Shown: piece after piece, positions 1-11,780 of the stretch
Layout: each line of letters opens with the position of its first letter
Numbering within the stretch: the first letter of the stretch is position 1
The notes under the pieces: model-generated
Told to the model about the DNA's origin: nothing
What the model saw: only the letters and a program-made list of their open reading frames with translations
Database searches by the model: none
Made by a program: the position numbers and the translations under genes
Origin: Ramazzottius varieornatus
Taxonomy: Eukaryota > Tardigrada > Eutardigrada > Parachela > Ramazzottiidae
Assembly (NCBI GenBank): GCA_001949185.1
Contig: BDGG01000013.1
Location: 62,001-126,000 of the forward strand
Length of the DNA: 64,000 nucleotides
Direction: 5' to 3'

Positions 1-296
1 CAACACTCTCCTCTATCTTTCTGTTGGGTCAGTTTGATCAACAGGATATACCGCTTGGCGTAATTTCCTTGTGAGAAGGTCTACTTCGGACTCTTCAAGC
101 TTCTTCCCGATCGCGTTGATTAGCTCCGTTGCAGCTAGCTTCGATGATCCGCAGGTAGCAAACCCCGATCAGAGCACAAGGTCCTGAGCGTCACTACCTT
201 GATACCTCTGAATTTTCCTCTTTACCGGGTCTTCGGCTGCAGCTCAGTATGAACCACGGTTCCGTCGCAGACTGATTCTTTCCCATTCTTCCAAGG
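1..296. other. Non-coding flank, nothing recognised
   Basis: No open frame with family resemblance and no repeat end that I can define. The stretch runs up to the terminal repeat of the MITE at 297. Confidence 0.5.
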
Positions 297-495
297 TACA
301 GTGTGGGCAATTAAGTTACTCTAAAAGGGGGAGGGCCAAAATCGAGTTTTCGACAAGTGACGTAGAAACTCCGGCTCGAAGTAATCAGCAAATCAAGTGG
401 CAGTTCACGTCTCTGGATTGCAGCTTGATCAGCTGTTTGCTTTCTGCGTCACGTCGATTTTGGCCTCTTAGAGTACCTTATTTGCCTACACTGTA
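297..495. mobile_element. TA-flanked MITE, 199 bp
   Basis: Terminal inverted repeats of about 46 bp face each other. The left arm begins TACAGTGTGGGCAA (297) and the right arm ends TTGCCTACACTGTA (495); both continue inward through ACTCTAA and GGCCAAAATCG with few mismatches. The outer TA on each side would be the target duplication, and CAGTG is a usual Tc1/mariner-type end. There is no internal coding capacity, so it is non-autonomous. Confidence 0.75.
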
Positions 496-659
496 TAATA
501 GTCTTCCCATCAAGCCTGAGTCCGTCATCTTGCGAAAGTCCCAGTGACTCCAGCACAGTGGGAAATTGTGCTAAAGCAAGGTTTGGACTAAGTTAGTTAC
601 GTTTGCACCGAAACATCCTCGCTCAATACATACAGACATGCCGATAACGTTAAAAACCT

Positions 660-795
660 AGGTGGGGCACGTTGTCCTCTAATTTCAATTTCTCTGAACG
701 TAGATTCGAAGCACCTCGAACTAGGGGAACCCTTTCCCCTAAATGATTCGTTCTCAAACCGCACCTTCTCCTAAAATATGTCTATATTTTTCAAG
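660..795 (+). repeat. Dispersed C-rich repeat, copy 1
   Basis: The stretch from GGTGGGGCACGTT through CCTTCTCCTAAAATATGTC matches the reverse complement of about 38090-38225 in the same order (GCACGTT, CGAA.CACC, CTTTCCCC, AACGACACCTT). Related CCCTAA/CGAAGA-rich sequence lies near 1690-1800 and 36380-36560. The family is unidentified. Confidence 0.55.
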
Positions 796-2046
796 GGAAG
801 CTATTAAGTCGCGGTCGACCCTTTGCAACGTTCGTCACGCAGTCTAGGTCTCCGACACTTAACTGATGACGGTACAACTGACAGCAAATGGTTGAACTAT
901 GGATGATGGTTGTTGTTTGTATTAAATTCAACTCGTTGACTTTGCAGTTCGTTTTTAATTTTAAACTTTGACGCCCTTCTATTCTGTCGTTTCTCAGAAG
1001 TCCCAAGTTTCGGCTTCTATTACAACCACCAAGAAAATATTCAACCGTTTCTTGCTCGATGAATTTTTATCGCACTGTTAGCAGAACTTGAAATTCAAAA
1101 ACGTCTTTTCGAACGCGCTTTCTTGAATTTTGGACGAACGAAGAAAGTCAACCTAACCAAAAGCACGAAACAAGAATAGCATAGTATCGTATACATTTCG
1201 AGATTTTGTTTGGACTTTTTAGTAATACCCTGAATTACGAGAAGGGTTTAGAACCTTCACTGCTTCATTTTTCAGTATGAATTTTCAAAGGAAATGCTGG
1301 CTTGCTGGTCAGTGCCTGGTTTCTACGCTTCTGTTTCATGCCGCCATTTCATTTTATGGCTTTTTCTTCTCGACAACGACCTGTGAACAATAGGGCTGTC
1401 CACTCATGACAATAAGCGCGTAAATGCTTCTTCTTTTCTCACTGTCTTACACCTTTTCTTTCCCCTTCTCTCTGGCCACCTCCTCCATATACCAAAAATG
1501 ACCTCATTACCTGAGAACCGCTCTGTTAATTGCGTTGGATCATCTCAGTAGAAATCGTGCGTCTTCTGCTTTCACGATTTCTGGGTCCTCCAGTAATATT
1601 TTGATCTACCATCCAGTTTTAAATTTAAACCTGCCGAGGTGTACCGCATGATGATTTCTCACATCTGCACATACTAAAATCGAAAAACGGGCATTTTGTA
1701 ACCGCAACCTAATGGCTTTCCTCGTAAGAACTTCGGACCCTAAGAATAAAGGCCTCGAAGATCTTCGGCGTCGAACAGTCACGAACCCTAATGGCTTTGG
1801 CTTCAATGAACAGTATCCCTACAACGTCGTTTCGTTGTTTCATACTGACACGGCGGCTGTCCGTAAATTCGACGCCTAAAGTATTCAAACAATCGACAAA
1901 CTTACTTTAAATACGGGAACTTGCTCTTATCACGGCTAATACCCTGTTCCCAAGAGCCTCCGATCCAATATACTGACCATATAACATTCGGGATCAGTCC
2001 TAATTTGCTACAGAGCATTTTGGGTGCATTTTGCGTTCACTAAAGA
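796..2046. other. Non-coding stretch before the mariner copy
   Basis: Only short open frames with no family resemblance. Around 1690-1800 there is CCCTAA/CGAAGA-rich sequence resembling the repeat at 660-795. I see nothing else. Confidence 0.4.
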
Positions 2047-3040
2047 GTCATATACAAGCCCGTTCACGCAAAGTCGCTACAACCTGAGACTAGGCTGTAA
2101 ACAAAAATCCCTGTACTTGCTTTTCCATCATCTCAGCTGAGCTCATGTTTTATTTTCCATGGCGCATCTTTTAAAATATTTCTTGTTGAGTTTGGTCTGA
2201 AATGGGTTCGGAAACTAGTTTTGAAACGAAGGCTGTGGTCGTGGCATTGCACATGGAACGTTTGTCGTACAAGTAGATTTTATCTCGACTTGCCGATCTC
2301 GGAACTCCTGTCCACTATAAAAAGATCGGTAGGCTGACCAGAGAAGAAGGAAAGAAGCAAATCGGATGGTCCAAATCGGATGACAACTGCAACAGCGAAG
2401 GAGATTATTTCTACACGGATGGAGTTTTGAAGGTGCCGGACGAGTGGCGCAAAAAGCCGGTGAAGCACTGGCCCCAGAAGATCATGGTCGCAATTGGAAT
2501 CTGTTGGAACGGAATGTCAAAGCCCTACGTCGTTGACGGCAATGCGAAAGTTACAGCGCAGTACTTCGTGGACAATTTTCGGTCGCCGATGGTGAAAAAG
2601 GACATTCCCCGGCTGTACCCCAAAAATCCACAGGATGTCATGGTGCATTTCGACAGTGCAAAGTCTCATGTGGCGATTCTGACGAAAAACTGGATGGAAG
2701 CGAATCATCCGAACTACATCCCGCACTACCACTGGATGGCCAACAGCCCCGACTTAGCTCCTGTGGATTATGCCATCAACAGAATTTTGAAAACAATTTT
2801 AGGTGAACGGAAGGCTACCACCATAGCGGGTCTACGCAAGGTCCTCCAAGGGGTGTGTGCAGACTTCGACCTCGGAATCATCCGTCGACCACTTTCGTCC
2901 TGGGGAAGTTGTGTTCAAAAGATGCTGGACAAGAAGGGGGATCATGTAGAATTGGATTAAGAATTATAGTTTCGTTCTGGAATGTACATGAATTTTATGA
3001 AGAGGTGGTAGCGACTTGGCGTGAACGGGCTGTATGTGAC
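2047..3040 (+). mobile_element. Internally deleted mariner-type transposon
   Basis: Matching ends of about 33 bp bound the element. The left end reads GCCCGTTCACGC then AAGTCGCTAC (2047-2080); the right end is its inverted counterpart, GTAGCGACTT then GCGTGAACGGGC (3008-3040). Between them is a decayed transposase frame (2202-2960). At about 1 kb with an internal deletion it cannot move itself. The flanking TA is not unambiguous because both edges lie in AT-rich sequence. Confidence 0.75.
2202..2960 (+). pseudogene. mariner transposase remnant (DD37D type)
   Basis: One continuous frame of 253 codons, broken by a TAG at codon 26. The N-terminal part (first ~50 residues, with SYK then ILSRLADLG) looks like the DNA-binding helix-turn-helix. 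The later part is the catalytic core: HFDSAKSH holds the second Asp, and NSPDLAPVDY the third, with 37 residues between by my count, as in the DD37D (maT/mori) branch. The segment that should carry the first catalytic Asp is missing, so there is an internal deletion as well as a stop. The enzyme cannot be functional. The element's inverted repeats lie on both sides at normal distance. Confidence 0.8.
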
Positions 3041-3129
3041 ATATATGTCTATCGGACATGAATGATCCATAACGGGTTCGTGTATGGTTCATGTATGTAA
3101 CATTCATGTCCGATAGACATATATGTCAC
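3036..3129. repeat. Perfect 29-bp inverted repeat
   Basis: Arms 3036-3064 and 3101-3129 are exact reverse complements (GTGACATATATGTC... and ...GACATATATGTCAC) with a 36-nt spacer. The left arm overlaps the right end of the mariner copy by five bases. Confidence 0.85.
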
Positions 3130-3459
3130 ATATATGAACCTTTACTGAATCCAAAATACACCCAAAATGCTCAGTAGCAGACCAAGACAGATCCCAAATG
3201 TTATATGGTCGGTAAAATGGATCGGAGGCTCTTCCGAACAGGGATAATAGCGTTTCTCAGCAGCATTTGAGATTGTTCTACGCTTAGATTCACTCTACTA
3301 GTAGTTAAAACTCCTATGATGGCCAATGAAAGTATTTACAATATCGTGGAGGCTCTCGAGAAGTGGCAGTCCTACGCTGGCGGGTCCAGAGAAGGAAACA
3401 TCGCCTTACAGGTACCAGGGTTCACGTTGTTCCTTCTACGTGAAACGGATGGCGCATCA
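3130..3459. other. Non-coding stretch, nothing recognised
   Basis: No family-like open frame and no repeat ends seen between the inverted repeat at 3036-3129 and the diverged repeat starting near 3460. Confidence 0.4.
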
Positions 3460-4140
3460 CAAGACACGTCAGTAAGCAGGACGGAAGCTTGAATAGCGAG
3501 CTCGCGGATTTCACTACGTACGCTGGCCGGTACGTATTGTCAGTCAGCTTGGGACTGGAGCCATCTTGGATGTTTTTTGGTGAAAATTCCAGTTGTTTGA
3601 TGGCTGACTACTGCTTCATTTTACAGGTCAACTGAACTGCAGCTGAAAAGAAACATCCTTTCTCCACCTTTATATAGTTATTCTTTTCTGTTTTGACTGT
3701 GGTGTTGCGGTCTTAAAGAGAGTCTTTCCGAGCTCGGTGTACATGGAGTCATTTGATTTCGGTTGTTGTCCTGCTCAATTCTGTAATATTTCGGAACTAA
3801 CTGCCTTCTTGGTGTTTTATGAAGTTTTTCATGATTTTGGACAAGTTTCGATGAAATTAAGTTTCCCTCCAGAAATCATGTTTTTCACCTTTCCTTTAGC
3901 TAGGAAGCACAGCAGAATTAGCGCCTGAATTATGCAGATTTTTGTTGTCGAAGGGATAGCTAAATTATAGATTTTCTGACACTGATTAAGCATTAATCCG
4001 TGTTCCAAAACTGCCTATTTTCGGACACAGAAAAAGCTCTTCTTAACAGGATGAAAAAAGCGTTTTCTGTGCTTTCCTTTGGATTTTTAGCCTATCTGAT
4101 GTTTGATAACAGGGTTTTTTAGATCCGGGTCAATCGTGCT
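3460..4140 (+). repeat. Old dispersed repeat, copy 1 of a diverged pair
   Basis: Colinear with 6840-7490 in the same orientation. Shared landmarks in order are AGTAAGCAG, ACAGGTCAAC, CTGCAG, a TTTTCTG tract, GCAGAAAAAGCTCTT-like sequence and a final TTTAGAT.CGGGT. Identity by eye is only moderate. The 3' part recurs once more near 4365-4400 (GATGTTTAATAGCAGGG). There is no coding potential. It may be a transposon body or an old duplication. Confidence 0.5.
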
Positions 4141-4505
4141 CGAACCAGTGAATCTTCTTAACGAGTATCACGCCTCGTGGACTCTTGGCTACTGAGCCTG
4201 CGCCTTCCGGAACTACGTCGGCTGGACCATTAGTGACGCTGTCGTGGTCTCGCATTTTCTCATCGTCTTAAATCGTCTATGGGCAGTTACGTTATCGGTG
4301 TCTTATCGCAATAGACACACAAATGACTGCTGTCTGCATCTGCATGTCGGCTTGAGTCATCACCTGATGTTTAATAGCAGGGTTTTCTAGATCCGGGACA
4401 GCCTCGTATACCAGCAGTAAGCTGGCAAGATTCTGCCACTGGTTCGAACCGTCCGACGAGATTAATCATTCTCTATTTCCAGTTTTTCTCGAGAAAGAAT
4501 TCAAG

Positions 4506-4898
4506 ATGGCGTCGTGCGAGCTTGACAAGACCCTGTTCCTGAATGCCATGAATGGATACTTGACTGAGCTGACGCGACGATAAACAAGTTACCAGTACAA
4601 GCTGATCAATACTACAAAAGAACGCATCATGCTGATCCAGTACCTGACCCAATACGCCAGATCATCCTTCCTGGAATCTAGCGATGCCGAATCGGACATT
4701 GGTGAACAAGAGAAAGGAGGTTCACGCAAACGGGAACGAAAGTCAAAGTTGTTGGCCAAGGCTGGTGACAAGGGACAGATGGCGAGGGAGAACAAAATCT
4801 TGAAGCTGGAAGCCGACGGTCGCTTCGTCAAACTCCCGAAGACCGGCAAATGCATTCTGTCTCTCGATGACAGCAGCGATGATGATAATAAAACGTAG
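4506..4898 (+). pseudogene. Unidentified 130-codon ORF with one in-frame stop
   Basis: From ATG 4506 the frame reads 25 codons (MASCELDKTLFLNAMNGYL...), meets TAA at 4581-4583, and then stays open in the same frame to the stop at 4896-4898. The downstream part is strongly charged: an acidic stretch SSDAESD, a basic stretch SRKRERKSK, and an acidic tail SLDDSSDDDNKT. The composition is that of a soluble, possibly nuclear, low-complexity protein. I do not recognise the family. A downstream ATG at 4629 could start an intact 89-aa protein. It could be a pseudogene, a retrocopy, or a real short gene with the first part untranslated. Confidence 0.35.
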
Positions 4899-6839
4899 TT
4901 CCTGTAAAGAGCCGGCAGTTTTAGTCAACTGTTTTTCAAGCGTTTTAATTCTTTTTAGAGCTCCTTCTAAGCCATTTGAACCTTTAGCTCGTTTTAGCGT
5001 TCTTAATTTGCTTTAATTAATTTGAAGTACCCAGCTTCTCTCGTTGTTTAACTTACGCTCTAGTCGGTTGTTGTCGGTCGATTTCACTTAGGTTATTCTT
5101 GAGTGAGATTCTCAGGTGTACTTCTGGTGAATTCCACCCTTGTCGGAATTTTTCTATCGGTTGCCTTGTCGCTATATTTATTGTCCATCATCTGTTATTA
5201 TTAAATTTGTTATTGTTGCAGACTTGTGGTCTGTTTGATTGGTCCTCGGTTTTATTAGTGCGCCGTCATATTTCGGCGGTTCATAAAAATAGGCAGACAA
5301 TAGCACGTCAGAAATAGAAACAGTGCGGTCAAACCAACGGTACCAGTGTAGCTATGCCCTGAATTCCGAACGGGTCGAACCATCTGGACCAGAGCCGTTC
5401 CACTTCTGGAACTGAAAAGCCTTTACCCAGGAAATCAGTAATCCATCGTTATGGATTTGAACATGAGTAATATGCGCTCAAGAAACAGTGATCGGGGTAT
5501 CGCGACTGCCGACCCAGAATTTGTTATTGGAGTTGTATCAGAATTCTAAAACCGACAAATTTGGCCATTTTCAATTACGAGATACAGTTATCGGAACAAC
5601 ATTGATGTGATCGCCAAGCCAACTCAGCATCGTCCGATCCGGTGGGAACGTCATTCTCGGACTGGGTCGAAACTTGTTCTCATCATTCAGTGATTAATCA
5701 GCGCTTTCATCACACGCAGTGTGAAAATGGTTATGTACGGACTGCCTCAACAGCGGTTCGAATCAAGCGGCATTCTAGCGGAATACCATCCACTGCAGGG
5801 CCGTTGCATCGACTGAATCGATGCATGTGCAGCGCTGCACACCCACTTCGAAGATTCTTCATACATCCTTCTAACTTTTTTCATAGCCGAAACTGTGATC
5901 CATTGCACAACCTTCCAAAAAGCATTTGACGTTTCTTATACAAGGACAAAAAGGCTTCGCTGCAGATGATCACAAGACATAATACACCACATCACACCAT
6001 GGTGAAAACTGAACAGTATCGTTAACCTTGGAGGATTTTCATGTTTAGGATTCGGAAATTTCTTTATACGCGCCTGGCCTAATCTTTGGCATGGAAACAA
6101 ATCTTCGACAACCGGCCGAAAGCGGAGGTGTCCAGCTAAATGAGCGTTGCCGCTTTCGGCCGGCTGCTAATGAATTTGTCCATGCCACTGTCCCTTGTAC
6201 ACATTTCGAGCGACCGAAATGTACACTTCAGTCGGCGCAACACATATCAGAACACTCAACGTCGTCAACGTCAAAATAGCAAATCCCGTCCGGCTACCGT
6301 ACGCGTGTCTCGGATTTCCGCAGCAAGGGCTTGTTGCTTTCCTTGCCCTTCCCTACCATTACCTCCGGGTGGTCAAGTGAGTCAAATCTCCGGGATCGGC
6401 CTGTGCGCGAGCAGTATCATAACGGTTCCGTTCGACGACGACATTGTTGGAGGCGCGAACTCGGCGCAACTGTTTGGTACCAATGAAAGATTTGCAGCGA
6501 ATGATGAGAAACAACACAAACATGAGGGCCACAGGGAGATCGTAAAAGACAAGTTGCACGATGGAGCCCTATGTAACAATCGAATCTTTGTTCAGCCCAC
6601 AATGTTGTCGACCGTTTTCGTTGCACTCAGATAGTCAGATAATAACCAGTGGCCATTCTGACTTCTTACCGGGGTGGCCTGAGTCGTTGCTCGTTGAAAC
6701 TTGAAGGGTGCTCAGGTGCCTTGGCTATCGTTTGAGCATATCGAAATTTCCCTTCCTGCCAGCCTACTGAGTCTCAAAGAATATTAGCAACAACGACGTC
6801 GACGGAGATCCGACTTGATGACCGAGCTCGTGGTTCCAT
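4899..6839. other. Gene-poor stretch without recognised features
   Basis: Several open frames of 60-165 codons lie here on both strands (the longest is 6140-6634). They overlap one another, show no family resemblance and fit chance expectation at this base composition. Confidence 0.4.
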
Positions 6840-7490
6840 CAAGTAAGCAGACTGAAGCATCGCGTCAAGCAGTTTCAGGACGAAAGGATTTCATATCTCG
6901 GCTGGCGCACATTCTAGCTGCTTGACCACTGATCACGGCTTTTTGTCCACAGGTCAACCCATCTGCAGTCGGAACATGACTGTCCTACTGTGGCTTGTCT
7001 TTGCTTTCTTATCTGTTCTTGCCCGTGTTGTGGCATATTAAAGATTTGTTCGAGCTCGACGCGGTGTGACAGAATCCACGTTTTTCGTTTTCCATGTGTA
7101 TGGCTTTCTCTGACCTTCGTCGATCTTTCCGCTAAATTTTATGCAGTTTCATACTTGTCATGGTTCGATGTTTTACGAAGTTTTGCGCGGTTTTGGTTCG
7201 TTTCGAAGAAATAAATTTTTCGCCGGAAAATACGTTTTCGTCTTCGCCTTAGCTACGAAAAACAGCAAAATCTGTGCAATAATTACGCAATTTTTCTGCT
7301 CAAAAGAACAGGCAATTCAAAACTTTTCTGATACTGAATAAACATTACTTCGTGTTCCCAAAACTGACTGTTTTCAGATGCAGAAAAAGCTCTTTTAAAA
7401 TGAAAACAGCATCTTCGATGCTTCTTTAGCTCAAAAATTCAGCTTTTCTGATATCTCAAATCAGGCTTCTTTAGATTCGGGTTCTCTCTG
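6840..7490 (+). repeat. Old dispersed repeat, copy 2 of a diverged pair
   Basis: Same-order landmarks as 3460-4140: AGTAAGCAGACTGAAG, CACAGGTCAACCCATCTGCAG, GCAGAAAAAGCTCTTTTAA and TTTAGATTCGGGT at the end. It is diverged and without coding capacity. Confidence 0.5.
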
Positions 7491-10400
7491 ATCAAATTAT
7501 CTCAAAAGACAAGTATAGGCCGCCCATTCTACGGTCCAGCTACATCCGAACGACCCTTTTTCGGCCTGAAGCTGTTGCCAGTATTCAAGAGTTCGAGTGC
7601 CAGCATCGCCACGCTTCGCCACGGATAGAAGTCTCGCAAAACTGTTCGCCCTTCTGAGAAGCTGTTCCCGAAAAATTTGGGAATGCCAACTACTTGTGAA
7701 CCTCCCCCCACATGAGGGTTCGAATTCAAAACAAAAGGAGGCGTGTTATGTGACGTTAATGTGAAGTCAAAAGTTTTCCGGTCCAAAAACGAATCTTTTT
7801 AACATGTTCCTGACGTAGCAGTCTAACCAGTGATCAGATGTTCGAACGGACTTCTGAATCTAATTTCCCGACGCTTCTTACATCAGAATGCACAACCAGT
7901 CCGAGGTCACCCTTGGGGTGTCAAATCTTCAAAGTCGATTCCTGAACGATTTGCCTGCAGAGCGTTGGGCGGCAAATTTGGCCGCTAGCTGATACTCAGA
8001 TGTTGCTGACCTGCCTCTGGGCAAGCCATACGAGCGTTTCAACAAAGAGCGTACCCACCACAAAACCTTTTGGGTTCCTGCTGAAATATGAAGAATGTTG
8101 ACGTAGAGTCCAACTCGGAAATGACCTGAAAGGTTGGGTCATGTGAGTCGTGTGCCGCCATCTGTAGCGACCTGTCTGTTATACTATCTAATTCTGCCAG
8201 GAGACAAACGTCTGCGATCCTGTGAAGTTTATATCTTTCGAAAAAATGATCTGTCGTACGAAAGTCTAAACTTATAGATTTTTCGAAGTTCCTCCTTTCC
8301 ATTTTCAGAGCTGATCGGCAGATACCCTCAAGTTATTTACTAAAAATCAAACCCCATACTCACTTTACTAAAGGTGTTCCCACATAAGGAGCACGTGAGT
8401 TCACGAACTTCTTTCCTGAATCATTAGAAGTACAGTGTTACATATGTATTTCTACGTAGAACCGCCATTGTGACGTTACGCGACCCGATTCTGGATTACG
8501 ATGAAGGTTTAACCAGGAACGCTAAACCTTCCCTGTCCGGTGGCGACATCTGAGGAGCTTCTTAGATCCTCATTGATCCAATGAGCGGCAATGGCTGCTA
8601 GGGCGCGCAGTCTGTAGACAATCCGTGCCACACTAGGTATACAGTAAACACGGAGCTGATTAATCGTTAAGTAATTAGACTGCTCGTTTAGCTCATGTGA
8701 TTGCTTCCTTCCTCTGCCTTCTGCACGTCGTCATGGGAGGTGGGCAAAGGGGATCAGATACCGCCGTAAGACTTGATGCGATGATCGCGCAATGCTCTAA
8801 TTGTATACTGTCGACTAATTAGTGGCGATATTTGTCTGGCTGGCTGTGACCGTGACTGAACGATCGAAAGATCACTAGGCCGCATCTCTTGCCCACCAGA
8901 TCACATATCGTCATTCACCATAATCACCATCGATATGCAGCAGGAAAAGGTACACCACGCAATCATGGCAGCGCTGGGCTAAGGACGGATTGTGTTACGT
9001 TGTATGGCCATGATTGCAGCAAATTTGGCCACCGTATAATGCTCCACTGGCTCTGCTCACGATATGAATGCCCGATATCGATATGGGGCGATTTCTCAGC
9101 CACTAACCGTGAAGGCCGAACTTCCCCAATGCACAACGAACCGAACTGACTTCATCCGTTTCACTGAAAATTCACCGCACTGAAAAAGATCTGTAGCGAT
9201 TTTTTGCCAGTCTTACTGTCAAACTAGATATACAGTAAACATATACTATCGATGTTTTTACTCATTTCAGTTTTTATTATTACGTTTCACCTTTTTGCAA
9301 AACTCCTGAATATAAAAAGTTTGGAATAGAAAAAAATATGTTCTGAATATGGAGATAAAAAGTATGAATGTTGAATTGACCACAGAGTTCATATTCGGGG
9401 TGTAAGGTTACGGAAAGATGCGCAAGCTTCCTTCCCCGTGGTGTGAAATGCAGGTACGGTAGCTGTTTGATTAATGAGCAGCGTCATTAGCGTTCTTGAA
9501 TGGAAGGGCGTAATGGCTGTTTTCACCTCTTTATGAGCTTGTGATGATTGGGCAGGCAGGCAGTTATCTGGTCAACGCGCACCAGGAAGTCTTGTCCTCT
9601 TTCGACTGTATAGTCAGCTCTTAATTATCCCGCTGTGTAACATCTTAACACACTCCATTCTCCGAGGACAACATTACGCTGCATAACGGCCTCTTTCAAC
9701 GACTATCAAGTACTCCACACACCAAAGATTTGACCTGAAACGCATTTTGTTGATCCTGTGGAAAAACGGCCAGCTATAAAAATATTGGGGCCTCATTAGG
9801 GGGATAACAGTACAGAAGGAATGTTGGTAGCAGGTGGTCAGATTTATTTGTATAAAATCGCGGAGTAAATATTACACAATATAGAGCAACATGTTGTCGT
9901 TGAGTGGGGCTAGACAAGCACAGTAGCTGAAGCATAAAGTGGACAAGATGTAAACAAACAACTTGTTCAGCAAAGACTGTAGACGCCGTGTACACTGCAC
10001 ATATCTTGACCAGATGTCAGCGCTCATAACACATTGTGACAGTATGTAGATTGAGGTACCAAGGCATTATCCCCTTTCACGACGTTGACGCAAAGGCAGG
10101 CAACGTAGACAAAAATGTCGGCTTAAACATTAAATTGTGCCATCTTCGGTCCATCCTGAATATTGCGTCGGCTTCAAAGAATGGTCGGTATGTGTAATTT
10201 GAATGCCTACACTGAATGATAGGGGAAACAGGGAAGGCGTTGGATGAGAAATCTGAGTGATGCCATGATAAGATATTAAGGCGTCTTAAAGTTAAATGGA
10301 AAGGTGAAGGCCATGCAAAAAGGGGCTCGGCACCACCATTTAGCGTTTAGCCCTGGTCATTCGTCAGACGTTATACCTGGCCCATGGATGCGGCCATCAA

Positions 10401-10767
10401 TTTTAAAAGATGATGGAAGATTGTGACAAGGGAATTAAAATGTCAAAGGGAGCTCCTGCTGATTGGACACGAAGGTGTGGTAGTTCCCTTTCCCACCACC
10501 ATCACTCACTTTACATATCCCGCATAATAACATTATCGTATCTCACTCGCCCATAACCCATTCATGCGCAGTGCCATCTATCTTACACATCTATCATGGC
10601 ACAGGCACCCGAAAGTCCCACATCCGTTTTCATCCAAATTTTCGAACCTTGAGAAATTTCCGCTAAAGAGAGCATACTTGGAAATATTTCACGACAGTCA
10701 AGAACAATTGTACAGATGTAATATGTATATATATCTTTGGACAACTGCTGGGAATAATATATTGATA
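7491..10767. other. Non-coding stretch, nothing firm
   Basis: No coding region can be supported. A short phrase, CTAG(G/A)TATACAGTAAACA, occurs at about 8633 and again at about 9223, but I could not define an element around either. The stretch may hold regulatory DNA of the nuclear receptor gene that follows; nothing specific can be shown. Confidence 0.35.
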
Positions 10768-10880
10768 GTATCGAGCTGGCGACATTGTTCTGCCAAGCGG
10801 CGCAGTTTTCCAGTGTTATTGGACGAAAACGTGCGCCACTTGGGAAAACGGTCTTGTCAGTCTGTTGGTCCAGCTCCCAA
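10768..10880. repeat. H-family hairpin MITE, copy 1
   Basis: Core CCAAGCGGCGCA (imperfect) then GTGCGCCACTTGG about 45 bp later, flanked by GATC-like arms. One hairpin unit. Confidence 0.65.
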
Positions 10881-11588
10881 AGGATACTAATGTAATGTAT
10901 AAAGGCGGGTCTGTTATCGCGATGACGGAATACAGTGCAGATCATATTTTAAAATTGGCTTGAAAGGACGTCAAAGGAAGAGAGAGGTTGGGTGACGGAT
11001 GCGATAGAGCTCGATCGACGGGGAATTCCGTTCACATGGTTATTTATGCGCTGCCAAAGATTGCGTATTATGATGGTGGGTTATAGTGCTCGAGCAGTGG
11101 AGCTGTGGGTCTGTATGGAGCTCGATGGGTTGGATGGATCCATTTGTAACTGATCCGGAACAAACTTTCATCGTTCATAACGGCAGAACGGCATTGGGTG
11201 AGAGCAAACAAGTTATGGTGGTAAAAGCTGCCTTAATGGGCCAGCGTCTTCTTGACCTGTAAAATTCCTTGCGAGCACGGCTGGTCGTCGAGAGTCACAT
11301 AGGTTGGCAAAGAGGGCCAAATGACAAAGTACCAAAGGTTAACCGAAAGGTCCTCTGCCAGCTCGACCTCCAGCCATCATTTCACGACCTGCACCGGACC
11401 CGACTCTTCAACACTTCGTGGGACGCATAAATTCCACTCATCATTATAAATGCAAAAGCATGCACCAACATCCTCTTCCCCACCTGATACCTTTGTTTTT
11501 CCGAGCTTACGAGTTCTTCTTCGCACAGTCGCAATCCCGCCAAATATCCATCATTCTCGAACCTTTTTTGATCTTCTAAAAACCACAG

Positions 11589-11780
11589 CGCGGCAAACAG
11601 CTTCCACCAAATCGTTTCCCAACTGGCGCACGCTGCCAGCTAACAGTACTGTGAGAGTGCACCATTTGAGAACAAACTTGACCAAATGGTTTTCCCAAGT
11701 CACGCAAGCTTTTAGCCATGACTACTGGTAAGGTGCGCCACTTGGAGAAACAGGCTCAACGAGTTGCTTGGCGGGCTCCA
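11589..11780. repeat. H-family hairpin MITE, copy 2 (two units)
   Basis: Two successive hairpin units: CCAACTGGCGCACG...GTGCACCATTTG, then CCAAGTCACGCAAG...GTGCGCCACTTGG. It starts at GGCAAACAG. Confidence 0.65.

Noticed and set aside
6140-6634. 164-codon plus-strand open frame
   Set aside because: Overlapped by long frames on the other strand, no domain or splice context, and length within chance for a window this size.
10583-10945. 120-codon minus-strand frame
   Set aside because: Runs through an H-family MITE, so it is repeat sequence read as protein.
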